From assembly GCA_943326655.2 (NCBI GenBank), contig CALPUC020000033.1, positions 1 to 8,396 on the forward strand: 8,396 nucleotides of DNA, written 5' to 3'. Positions 1 through 6,666 of the stretch are shown here, in pieces. The translations under genes were made by a program, and so were the position numbers. The stretch is from Rhodoluna limnophila. Its GTDB lineage: Bacteria > Actinomycetota > Actinomycetes > Actinomycetales > Microbacteriaceae. Within the stretch, counting starts at the first letter, position 1; the number at the start of each line of letters is the position of its first letter. The notes under the pieces are model-generated. The model was not told the DNA's origin, made no database searches, and was given only the letters and a program-made list of their open reading frames with translations.

Positions 1-871
1 TGCCATACCTTCTCTGTCGGTAGCTCTTTTCGTGATTTTTGCAGTGGTTTTCGCACCTGTAATCTACTGGATGCTGGGAATCGACCCAGAAGCACGCTAC
101 ATGAACGCCCTCGACGAGCGCGGCGAAGTTCCAGGAGATTGGAACGGCATCAGTTTTGAGCACCCATTTGGTGTGATCCCTGGAATCGGTTACGACCTTT
201 TGGCCAGAATGCTGTTCGGTGCACGCGTTTCATTCCTAATCGCCGTGGCTTCCGTGGTTGTCACGGTCATTATCGGCCTCGCCTTGGGAATCATCGGTGG
301 CTACTTCCGTGGCCGCATAGACGGTCTAATCGGTCGATTCACCGACTTTTTCCTTGCCTTCCCAACATTCTTCATGATTATTGCCCTCAGTGTTCCTTTG
401 GTCGATCGCCTTGAAAAGTCTGGTCTGGTTCAAGGAAACGAAGCGCGAGTGCTCTATTTGATTTTGATTTTCGCAATTTTTGGCTGGCCTTACTTGAGCC
501 GAATCATTCGCTCACAGGTGATTTCAATTCGTGAACGTGATTTCGTTCTATCGGCTGAAGCTTTGGGTGCATCTAACTTGCGGATACTTGCCAAAGAGGT
601 CTTACCGAACGTCTGGACCCCGGTTATCGTCTACGTATCACTAGCGCTTCCCGGCTATTTGAGCGCAGAGGCCGTTTTGTCTTATCTGGGCATCGGTGTT
701 GAACCCCCAATGCCGACTCTGGGAACCATCATTGCCGACTCGACGAAGTACATGATGAATAACCCCGTTTACTTTTTCATCCCATCTTTGGCACTAATTC
801 TTTTGGTGCTGACATTTAACTTGCTCGGTGATGCGTTGAGAGACGCGTTGGATCCTAAGAGCGAGATATAA
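1..871 (+). CDS. Peptide ABC transporter permease, DppC/OppC type (5' end outside window)
   Basis: This is an inner-membrane channel subunit of a peptide importer. The frame is open from base 2 to the TAA at 869-871, giving 289 visible residues. The GTG at 32 is internal, because the codons before it (AIPSLSVALF) are already the first membrane segment, so the true start lies left of the window. In order I see TM1, a periplasm-facing loop, the family motif HPFG..PG.GYDLLARMLFGAR (about bases 164-247), hydrophobic segments near bases 230-310 and 340-410, another near 450-510, the cytoplasmic EAA coupling loop (EALGASNLRILAKEVLP, about 557-607), and two more membrane segments. The EAA loop contacts the ATPases. 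It is the first visible gene of an importer operon, 56 nt before the binding-protein gene. The family assignment is firm; peptide as substrate follows from the neighbouring genes. Confidence 0.93.
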   Translation, partial: AIPSLSVALFVIFAVVFAPVIYWMLGIDPEARYMNALDERGEVPGDWNGISFEHPFGVIPGIGYDLLARMLFGARVSFLIAVASVVVTVIIGLALGIIGGYFRGRIDGLIGRFTDFFLAFPTFFMIIALSVPLVDRLEKSGLVQGNEARVLYLILIFAIFGWPYLSRIIRSQVISIRERDFVLSAEALGASNLRILAKEVLPNVWTPVIVYVSLALPGYLSAEAVLSYLGIGVEPPMPTLGTIIADSTKYMMNNPVYFFIPSLALILLVLTFNLLGDALRDALDPKSEI

Positions 872-880
872 ACAAAAGAC

Positions 881-899
881 TTACTTCAATTCGAAGTAA
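881..899. promoter_or_regulatory. Inverted repeat between permease and binding-protein genes
   Basis: There is a perfect 7-bp inverted repeat, TTACTTC (881-887) and GAAGTAA (893-899), separated by AATTC. It lies in the 56-nt gap, 19 nt before the Shine-Dalgarno sequence of the binding-protein gene. An A/T-rich run follows instead of a T-tract, so it is not a standard terminator. It could be a 5' stabilising or processing hairpin for the binding-protein mRNA, or a small operator. The function is inferred only from position. Confidence 0.35.
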
Positions 900-917
900 T
901 AAATAAAACATCAACCT

Positions 918-924
918 AGGAGGG
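918..924 (+). promoter_or_regulatory. Strong Shine-Dalgarno for the binding-protein gene
   Basis: AGGAGGG lies just before the ATG at 928, with 4 nt between AGGAGG and the start codon. This is the closest match to the anti-Shine-Dalgarno sequence seen in the window and fits a highly translated cistron. It supports ATG 928 as the start, although the spacing is a little short. Confidence 0.7.
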
Positions 925-927
925 TGA

Positions 928-2676
928 ATGTTAAAAGGCAAGAAGAGCCTGAAGGTAGCAGTAGCTACCCTTTCGGCTGCGGTACTTGCTGGAGGGCTGC
1001 TAACTGGCTGTGCTCCTGCGAATACCGGAGGTACACTCACGTATCTCACCAACTCTGAGGGCTGGACACACGCAGACCCAAACCGTAACTACACGGGTCT
1101 ACACATTGCGTGGTTCGGTTCTTACATGCACCGCACCCTAACTGCTTACGACCGCAAGGCCGGAGCTGAGGGTTCGACTGTTGTTCCAGACCTAGCAACC
1201 GACACTGGTCGCGCTTCGAATGGCAACAAGACCTGGGAGTTCACGCTGCGCGATGGCGTAACTTTCGAAGACGGTAGTGCTATCACTTGTGAAGACGTAA
1301 AGTACGGTGTTTCACGTACCTTCGCAACTGACATCATCACCGATGGTCCTACCTACGCGATTGGCATGCTTGATGGAACCGACAACTACAAGGGTCCATA
1401 CAACACCGATGCTGACAACGATGTAGCTAGTTACGACAAGGCAGTTACCTGCTCTGAAGATAACAAGACCATCACGTTCAACTTGAGACGTGCCGTTGGT
1501 GACTTCAACTACACCGTTACCTACCTATCTTTCAGCCCAGTTCCAAAGGCTAAAGACACCGGTGACGGCTACGACTTGAAGCCAGTTTCGAGCGGTCCAT
1601 ACAAGATTCAGTCTTACTCAAAGACCGACTCGATGGTTCTAGTTCGCAACGACAAGTGGAACAAGTCTTCTGACCCACTACGTGCAGAACGTGCCTTCCC
1701 AGACAAGATCGTTGTTAAATTCGGTCAGGCTGAAGAAGTTCGCGACCAGCTATTGATTGCCGACAAGGACAAGTACGCAGTTTCGCTAGACGCGCTTCTA
1801 CCTACCAACCAGTCGACTGTTTTCGATGCTGATGGCAACCCAAAGCCTGAGTTCGAGGGACGCGCAATTAACGTGCTCGACCCTTACGTACGTTACGCAG
1901 CTGTTAACGTTTCGAAGCTCAACTGTCTACCAATTCGTCAGGCCATCTACTATGCCAAGGACTTCAAGGGTCTAATCACTCTTGCTGGTGGCCAGGCATT
2001 CAACGGTGACCCAGCCGACGGTGTAATCAAGCCTCTTATGGGTCTTGACTACGCTAAGACTGGTTACGCATCAGATGACCCGAACTGGAAGCAAGAAGGA
2101 AACGTCGCTAAGGCTCAAGAGCTAATGGCACAGGCCAAGATGGACTGTCCAGAGCTTCACGCCCGCGTGACTGACCCGAAGCGTGGAATTGTTTACGACA
2201 TCGCGGATTCAGAGACCAACAAAAAGGCTTCTGCAATCTGGGTCGAGTCGCTAGCTAAGGCTGGCATCGTAATCAAGTTCAACTTCATCGAGCCAGGTAG
2301 CTACTACGCAGTAGTTCTTGACCCAAGCAAGCAGGGCGACCTTTCGGCTGCCGGCTGGGGTCCAGACTGGGCAAACGCCTCGACCGTTATTCCTGAACTG
2401 TTCACCGAAGGTGCGGGTTTCCCACTTTCTCAGAACTGGAACGACCCAGCTTACGCTGAGTTCAAGAAGCGTTCGGACGCAAACCTAGCTGAGCCAGACC
2501 GCGTAAAGCAGGGTAAGGAATGGGCTGCTCTAAACAAGTACGTCATGGACCAGATGTGGGTCATTCCAGGTACCTTCTCGAAGACTCAGGAAATCTGGGG
2601 CTCGGGAATTGGTGGAGCATTCTTCTGGGAGCCACAGGGCGCATTGTCGTTCGGTGACCTTTACCTAAAGAAGTAA
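928..2676 (+). CDS. Peptide-binding lipoprotein (SBP family 5, BldKB/OppA-like)
   Basis: This is the extracytoplasmic solute receptor of the importer, 582 residues long, normal for SBP_bac_5. The N-terminus is a lipoprotein signal: basic MLKGKKSLK, a hydrophobic stretch, then lipobox LLTGC with Cys28 as the expected lipidated residue, so it should be anchored to the outer face of the membrane. Family features are WEFTLRDGVTFEDGSAIT (103-120, followed by CEDVKYG), the SSGPYKI turn (221-227) and IRQAIYYAKDF (about 336-346). Four cysteines remain in the mature part (121, 175, 333, 407); two disulfides are possible. The opening GGTLTYLTN...DPNRNY...RTLTAYD resembles BldK-type binders more than enteric OppA. 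Leucine codons are strongly skewed to CTA (17 of 42 by hand count), as in rpsB, which suggests high expression. Peptides are the likely ligand; the exact substrate cannot be read from sequence. Confidence 0.95.
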   Translation: MLKGKKSLKVAVATLSAAVLAGGLLTGCAPANTGGTLTYLTNSEGWTHADPNRNYTGLHIAWFGSYMHRTLTAYDRKAGAEGSTVVPDLATDTGRASNGNKTWEFTLRDGVTFEDGSAITCEDVKYGVSRTFATDIITDGPTYAIGMLDGTDNYKGPYNTDADNDVASYDKAVTCSEDNKTITFNLRRAVGDFNYTVTYLSFSPVPKAKDTGDGYDLKPVSSGPYKIQSYSKTDSMVLVRNDKWNKSSDPLRAERAFPDKIVVKFGQAEEVRDQLLIADKDKYAVSLDALLPTNQSTVFDADGNPKPEFEGRAINVLDPYVRYAAVNVSKLNCLPIRQAIYYAKDFKGLITLAGGQAFNGDPADGVIKPLMGLDYAKTGYASDDPNWKQEGNVAKAQELMAQAKMDCPELHARVTDPKRGIVYDIADSETNKKASAIWVESLAKAGIVIKFNFIEPGSYYAVVLDPSKQGDLSAAGWGPDWANASTVIPELFTEGAGFPLSQNWNDPAYAEFKKRSDANLAEPDRVKQGKEWAALNKYVMDQMWVIPGTFSKTQEIWGSGIGGAFFWEPQGALSFGDLYLKK

Positions 2677-2691
2677 CACCAACCGATTGAA

Positions 2692-2725
2692 CCGTGGTGT
2701 TGGGGGTAAAACCCCAACACCACGG
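2692..2725 (+). promoter_or_regulatory. Perfect 14-bp intercistronic hairpin after the binding-protein gene
   Basis: CCGTGGTGTTGGGG (2692-2705) pairs without mismatch with CCCCAACACCACGG (2712-2725) around a six-base loop, GTAAAA. It starts 15 nt after the binding-protein stop codon. The bases that follow (ACAATCACTC) are not T-rich, so it is not a textbook intrinsic terminator. Its position between a binding-protein gene and the membrane-component genes is where stabilising or partially terminating hairpins are known in other importer operons (for example malE-malF). Likely effect: protect the upstream mRNA 3' end and lower expression of the genes downstream. Confidence 0.75.
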
Positions 2726-2752
2726 ACAATCACTCAAAAATCTCATCCAACA

Positions 2753-2759
2753 AGAAAGG
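2753..2759 (+). promoter_or_regulatory. Shine-Dalgarno fixing the oppB-type start
   Basis: AGAAAGG lies 5 nt before the ATG at 2765. It selects that ATG over an in-frame TTG at 2687, whose extra 26 residues would be translated across the hairpin and do not look like a permease N-terminus. Confidence 0.65.
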
Positions 2760-2764
2760 TCACA

Positions 2765-3769
2765 ATGAGCGGATTACTGGCTTACATTTCTCGCCGACTC
2801 GGCGTGATGATTCTTATTCTGTTGGCCGTCAGTTTCACGGTTTACCTAATTTTTTCGTTTCTTCCATATGATCCAGCGAGCCTTACCTGTGGTAAGAACT
2901 GCGCTGATCCAGAAATCATCGCTGCCAACCGCATCCGCCTGGGCTACGACAAGCCCTTCTACGAGCAGTACTGGGTTTTCCTGGTTGGCTTGTTTGCCGG
3001 CCGAACCTATGGTGAAGGCCAAGCCGAAATTTTTTGCGCAGCACCATCCTTTGGTTACTCTTTCCAGCAAAACTCCTGTGTTACAGACCTAGTTGGAAAC
3101 GCTATTCCGGTAACCATTTCGCTGGCTATCGGCTCACTAATTCTTTGGTTGGTAATGGGTGTCGGTCTCGGTGTCGTGGCAGCTAAGTTCCGCGGCAAAA
3201 TCTGGGACACCCTCTCAACCGCTTTTGTACTGGTAGGAACATCACTTCCAACTTTCCTAACCGGCCTAATCCTCATAGTTTTCTTCGTCATCAAGGCCCC
3301 TTGGTCGCCATTTCCACCAGGTGGCTACACCGCTCCTGATGTAGACATTGTCGGCTGGTTCCTGAGCCTCGTGCTGCCTTGGATCACATTGGCCTTTGCC
3401 TATGCGGCCATTTACACGCGTTTTGTTAGAAGCCAGATCCTAGAAATCTCCACCGAAGACTACATTCGCACTGCAAGGGCCAAGGGCCTAAGCGAAGGTG
3501 TGGTTCTTGGCAAGCACACAATGCGAGCAGCTTTGGCTCCAATCGTCACCATGGCAGGTCTTGACTTTGCCGGGCTACTGGGCGGTGCGATTCTAACCGA
3601 GGCGATTTTCAATCTTCCTGGGATGGGCCGTCTATCCTTGAACGCCGTTGTCGACATCGACCTGCCGATAATCGTGGCCACGACCATTTTGGCGGCCACC
3701 ATCGTGGTTGTTATGAACGCCATCCTTGACATCGTCTACGCCTTCATCGATCCGAGAGTGAGGGTCTAA
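2765..3769 (+). CDS. Peptide ABC transporter permease, DppB/OppB type
   Basis: This is the second channel subunit of the importer, 334 residues, close to the usual length of the family. It begins with the typical short basic N-terminus and TM1 (LLAYISRRLGVMILILLAVSFTVYLIF). A large outside loop follows (about residues 32-110), then hydrophobic segments near 112-140, 150-176, 196-220 and 260-282, and a last one near 300-325. The cytoplasmic EAA loop is EDYIRTARAKGLSEGVVLGKH (about 231-251). The family signature FNLPGMGRL is at 282-290. The outside loop carries four cysteines (42, 46, 91, 105) that enteric OppB, as I recall it, does not have; they may form disulfides. The stop codon overlaps the next start by one base (TAATG), so translation with the ATPase gene is probably coupled. 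Confidence 0.94.
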   Translation: MSGLLAYISRRLGVMILILLAVSFTVYLIFSFLPYDPASLTCGKNCADPEIIAANRIRLGYDKPFYEQYWVFLVGLFAGRTYGEGQAEIFCAAPSFGYSFQQNSCVTDLVGNAIPVTISLAIGSLILWLVMGVGLGVVAAKFRGKIWDTLSTAFVLVGTSLPTFLTGLILIVFFVIKAPWSPFPPGGYTAPDVDIVGWFLSLVLPWITLAFAYAAIYTRFVRSQILEISTEDYIRTARAKGLSEGVVLGKHTMRAALAPIVTMAGLDFAGLLGGAILTEAIFNLPGMGRLSLNAVVDIDLPIIVATTILAATIVVVMNAILDIVYAFIDPRVRV

Positions 3770-4770
3770 TGGCTTTACTGTCGGTACGCGACCTAAGAGT
3801 TCAGTTTGCTACCCCTGATGGCATCGTTGACGCCGTATCTGGTGTTTCGTTTGATTTGAAAGAGGGGGAAACCCTCGCAATCGTTGGTGAGTCTGGTTCC
3901 GGTAAATCGGTTACCAATCTTGCCTACATGGGTCTGCTCCCAAAGACCAGAACCACAATCACCGGTTCCGTCGTTCTAAAAACTGAGGATGGCGAAGTAG
4001 ACCTGATTGGCATGTCTGTCGAAGATTTGCGAAAGATTCGCGGCAAAGACGTCGCGATGATTTTCCAGGATCCAATGTCTGCGTTACACCCCTACTACAG
4101 CATCGGCGACCAGCTGATCGAAGCGCATCAGGCGCACAATGAAGTCGCTAAGGAAGTCAGCCGTGACCGCGCTATTGAATTGCTCGCTCTGGTTGGAGTC
4201 GCCAACCCAGACGAGCGTCTGAAGGCTTATCCGCACCAGTTTTCGGGCGGTATGCGCCAGCGCGTAATGATTGCCATGGCACTGATGAATAATCCAAAAG
4301 TTCTCATAGCAGACGAGCCAACCACCGCATTGGACGTAACGGTTCAGGCTCAAATTTTGAAACTTCTTCGTGACATTCAAGCGAAATTTAAAATGGCAGT
4401 GATTCTAATCACGCACGATCTAGGCGTAGTGGCAGGAGCCGCCGACCGCGTGAATGTTATGTACGGCGGACGTCTGGTGGAAAGCGCTAGTGTCAACGAT
4501 CTCTATGAGAACCCGCTTATGCCTTATACGGTGGGTCTGCTCGACTCGATTCCTCGAATGGATCAGGGTCATGGAAAGCGTTTGCGAGCGATTCCAGGGC
4601 AGCCACCATCACTCATCCAGCTTGGCAGCGGCTGCGCCTTTGCGGCACGTTGTTCCAGAAAATCTGAACTACCAAATGGTAAGTGCGAAACTTCTCCAGA
4701 ACTGAAGGCGGTTAGCGCAGGCCACCTGGTTCGCTGCCACCTTTACGACAGCAAGGAATCAGTCAAGTGA
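3769..4770 (+). CDS. oppD: Peptide ABC transporter ATPase, OppD/DppD type
   Basis: This is one of two cytoplasmic ATPases that drive peptide uptake. All nucleotide-binding motifs are intact in the 333 residues: Walker A GESGSGKS (40-47), Q-loop Gln100 (IFQDP), signature FSGGMRQR (158-165), Walker B VLIADEP (178-184, Asp182/Glu183) and the switch His216. The C-terminal oligopeptide-transporter domain follows, with GQPPSL (277-282) and four cysteines at 289, 295, 306 and 323 (C-x5-C-x10-C-x16-C). In the mycobacterial OppABCD transporter such a cluster domain has been reported to hold an iron-sulfur centre, so a cofactor is plausible here. The ATG shares one base with the preceding stop and is preceded by TGAGG (3759-3763). 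It overlaps the next gene by 4 nt. OppD rather than OppF is chosen by position and by TTALD after Walker B. Confidence 0.95.
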   Translation: MALLSVRDLRVQFATPDGIVDAVSGVSFDLKEGETLAIVGESGSGKSVTNLAYMGLLPKTRTTITGSVVLKTEDGEVDLIGMSVEDLRKIRGKDVAMIFQDPMSALHPYYSIGDQLIEAHQAHNEVAKEVSRDRAIELLALVGVANPDERLKAYPHQFSGGMRQRVMIAMALMNNPKVLIADEPTTALDVTVQAQILKLLRDIQAKFKMAVILITHDLGVVAGAADRVNVMYGGRLVESASVNDLYENPLMPYTVGLLDSIPRMDQGHGKRLRAIPGQPPSLIQLGSGCAFAARCSRKSELPNGKCETSPELKAVSAGHLVRCHLYDSKESVK

Positions 4771-5741
4771 ACCAGCCTCTTCTAGAAGTTACTAACCTCG
4801 AAAAGTTCTTCCCAGTTGCTGGGTCCGGCATCTTTTCGCGAGAGCGCGGCACGAATAAAGCCGTCAACGGCATCAGCTTTACTCTGAATGAAGGCGAAAC
4901 TCTAGGTTTGGTGGGTGAGTCTGGTTGCGGTAAATCCACTGCCGGCCGAACCATCCTGAAACTTTACGATCCAACCTCGGGTTCCATCAAATTCGAGGGC
5001 GAAGAGATTTCTGGCTACTCTCACTCGAAGATGAAGCCGCTTCGCACCAAGATGCAGATGATCTTCCAGGACCCCCAGTCTTCATTGAATCCTCGCCAGT
5101 CTGTTGGAGCAATCATCGGGGCTTCATTTGAGGTGCACAACATCAAGCCTGAAGAGGGCGTAAAACGAGCTGTGCAGGAGCTTCTGGAGCGCGTTGGGCT
5201 AAATGCCGAGCACTACGACCGCTACCCACACGAATTCTCCGGCGGTCAGCGTCAGCGTATCGGTATCGCTCGAGCGATTGCTTTGAAACCGAAGTTCATC
5301 GTCTGCGACGAACCGGTCTCGGCTCTCGACGTATCGATCCAGGCTCAGGTGGTGAACCTACTAACCGACATTCGTGATGACTTCGGCATGTCGTACCTGT
5401 TTATCGCCCACGATTTGTCTGTGGTTCAGCACATTTCTGATCGCGTCGGCGTTATGTATCTCGGCAAGATAATGGAAATCGCGCCAACTGATTCGATCTA
5501 CTCGACCCCACACCACCCGTATACGAAGGCTCTTCTTTCGGCCGTACCAATTCCCGACCCGAAACTTGAACGCAAACGTGAACAGATTGTTCTAACTGGC
5601 GAGCTACCTTCGCCTATGAATCCGCCAACCGGCTGTGTCTTTAGTACTCGCTGCTGGAAAGCTCAAGCGAAGTGCTTTGAGGTTGAACCGATTTTGCAGA
5701 AGGTTGGTAAGGCCGAAGTTGCCTGCCATTTCCCAGAATAA
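4767..5741 (+). CDS. oppF: Peptide ABC transporter ATPase, OppF/DppF type
   Basis: This is the second ATPase of the importer, expected to pair with the OppD-type subunit. In 324 residues it has Walker A GESGCGKS (50-57), Q-loop Gln101, signature FSGGQRQR (157-164), Walker B FIVCDEP (177-183, Asp181/Glu182) and switch His215. VSALDVSIQAQVVNLL after Walker B is typical of OppF/DppF. The C-terminal domain contains GELPSPMNPP (278-287) and four cysteines at 290, 296, 303 and 320 (C-x5-C-x6-C-x16-C), parallel to those in its partner. It begins with GTG, overlapping the oppD stop by 4 nt (GTGA), with AAGGA at 4753-4757 and a 9-nt spacer. No terminator is visible after the TAA; xerC starts 16 nt later. 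Confidence 0.95.
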   Translation: MNQPLLEVTNLEKFFPVAGSGIFSRERGTNKAVNGISFTLNEGETLGLVGESGCGKSTAGRTILKLYDPTSGSIKFEGEEISGYSHSKMKPLRTKMQMIFQDPQSSLNPRQSVGAIIGASFEVHNIKPEEGVKRAVQELLERVGLNAEHYDRYPHEFSGGQRQRIGIARAIALKPKFIVCDEPVSALDVSIQAQVVNLLTDIRDDFGMSYLFIAHDLSVVQHISDRVGVMYLGKIMEIAPTDSIYSTPHHPYTKALLSAVPIPDPKLERKREQIVLTGELPSPMNPPTGCVFSTRCWKAQAKCFEVEPILQKVGKAEVACHFPE

Positions 5742-5757
5742 GTCTTAGCCTGAATAG

Positions 5758-6666
5758 GTGCTCATAGCTTTTAGTTCGGTCCTTGATCGTTTCCGCACGC
5801 ACCTTGAGTCTGGTCGCGGTTATTCGAAACACACTGTGAAGGCCTACCTAACCGATTTAGCTGATTTGGTTGATTTTCTTGAACTCTCTGGTTTAGCAGC
5901 TCCAAGCGAAATAGATCTGGAGTCGATGCGTGCGTGGTTGTTCACCCTTAGTGAGCGGGGTTTAGCGAAGTCTTCGATGGCCAGAAAAACGGCAGCCGCT
6001 CGATCGTTTACCGCGTGGTTATTGGAACACGAACATTTGCAGTCGGATCCGGGGCTCCGACTAAGAGTTCCCAAAGCCAACAAGTCGCTGCCAAAAGTGG
6101 CATCGCGCTCGGCCATGGATCAGGTTTTCCAAGTTCTTGAGCTGGCAGCCGCAGAAGGCGATGCAGTAGCCATACGCAACCTAGCGATAGTGGAGTTGTT
6201 GTATGCAACCGGAGCCCGCGTAAGCGAAATTGTTGGGCTAAACCTTCCCGACGTAGATTCGGCGAGACGATTGATACTTGTTACGGGTAAAGGAAACAAG
6301 CAGCGAATGATTCCCTACGGAACTCCTTGCGAAACCGCATTAGAGCGCTGGCTACGAACGGGTCGTCCCAGCTTAGAAACCGAAAAGACGACTACGGAAC
6401 TGTTTCTGAACAGTAAGGGCCAACGTATCGGGGCCAGAGCCATATATGAACTCGTAGCCGGTGTGCTCTCGGCTACGCCGATTGGCGCCGCCGGACCTCA
6501 TGCGCTCAGGCACACCGCAGCGACTCACCTGCTAGACGGGGGAGCTGACCTGAGGGTTGTCCAGGAGCTTTTAGGCCACGCAAGCCTAGGCACGACTCAG
6601 ATCTACACGCACGTCAGCATTGACCGCTTGAAGGAAGGCTACAGCTCAGCCCACCCCAGGGCTTGA
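5758..6666 (+). CDS. xerC: Site-specific tyrosine recombinase XerC
   Basis: This is a chromosome-dimer-resolving recombinase that would act with XerD at dif near the replication terminus. It has 302 residues, normal for XerC. The N-terminal SAM-like DNA-binding domain (about 5-95) contains the typical ESGRGYSKHTVKAYLTDL. The catalytic domain has the full set of active-site residues: Arg154 (ATGARVSE), Lys178 (TGKGNKQR), His248 and Arg251 (GPHALRHT), His274 (LLGHASLGTT) and the nucleophile Tyr283 (QIYTHVS). The ending AHPRA is characteristic of XerC, so the stop is trusted. The GTG at 5758 gives the expected N-terminal length but has no clear Shine-Dalgarno. In actinobacteria this gene usually follows dprA; here it follows oppF. 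Its 3' end overlaps the convergent M23 gene. There are no phage or integron features nearby, so a housekeeping role is favoured over an integrase. Confidence 0.93.
   Translation: MLIAFSSVLDRFRTHLESGRGYSKHTVKAYLTDLADLVDFLELSGLAAPSEIDLESMRAWLFTLSERGLAKSSMARKTAAARSFTAWLLEHEHLQSDPGLRLRVPKANKSLPKVASRSAMDQVFQVLELAAAEGDAVAIRNLAIVELLYATGARVSEIVGLNLPDVDSARRLILVTGKGNKQRMIPYGTPCETALERWLRTGRPSLETEKTTTELFLNSKGQRIGARAIYELVAGVLSATPIGAAGPHALRHTAATHLLDGGADLRVVQELLGHASLGTTQIYTHVSIDRLKEGYSSAHPRA

Noticed and set aside
867..872. TATAAA over the permease stop codon as a -10 for the binding-protein gene
   Set aside because: No -35-like sequence lies at 16-19 bp; TTGGAT at 848 is only 13 bp away and TTGAGA at 836 is 25 bp away.
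2687..2764. In-frame TTG start extending the OppB-type permease by 26 residues
   Set aside because: It would run through the 14-bp hairpin, has no good ribosome site, and the added residues are polar and unlike a permease N-terminus. ATG 2765 has AGAAAGG at proper spacing.
5758..6666. Tyrosine recombinase as a phage or genomic-island integrase
   Set aside because: The length, the AHPRA ending, and the position beside the M23 gene and rpsB all fit housekeeping XerC; there is no attachment repeat, tRNA or mobile gene nearby.
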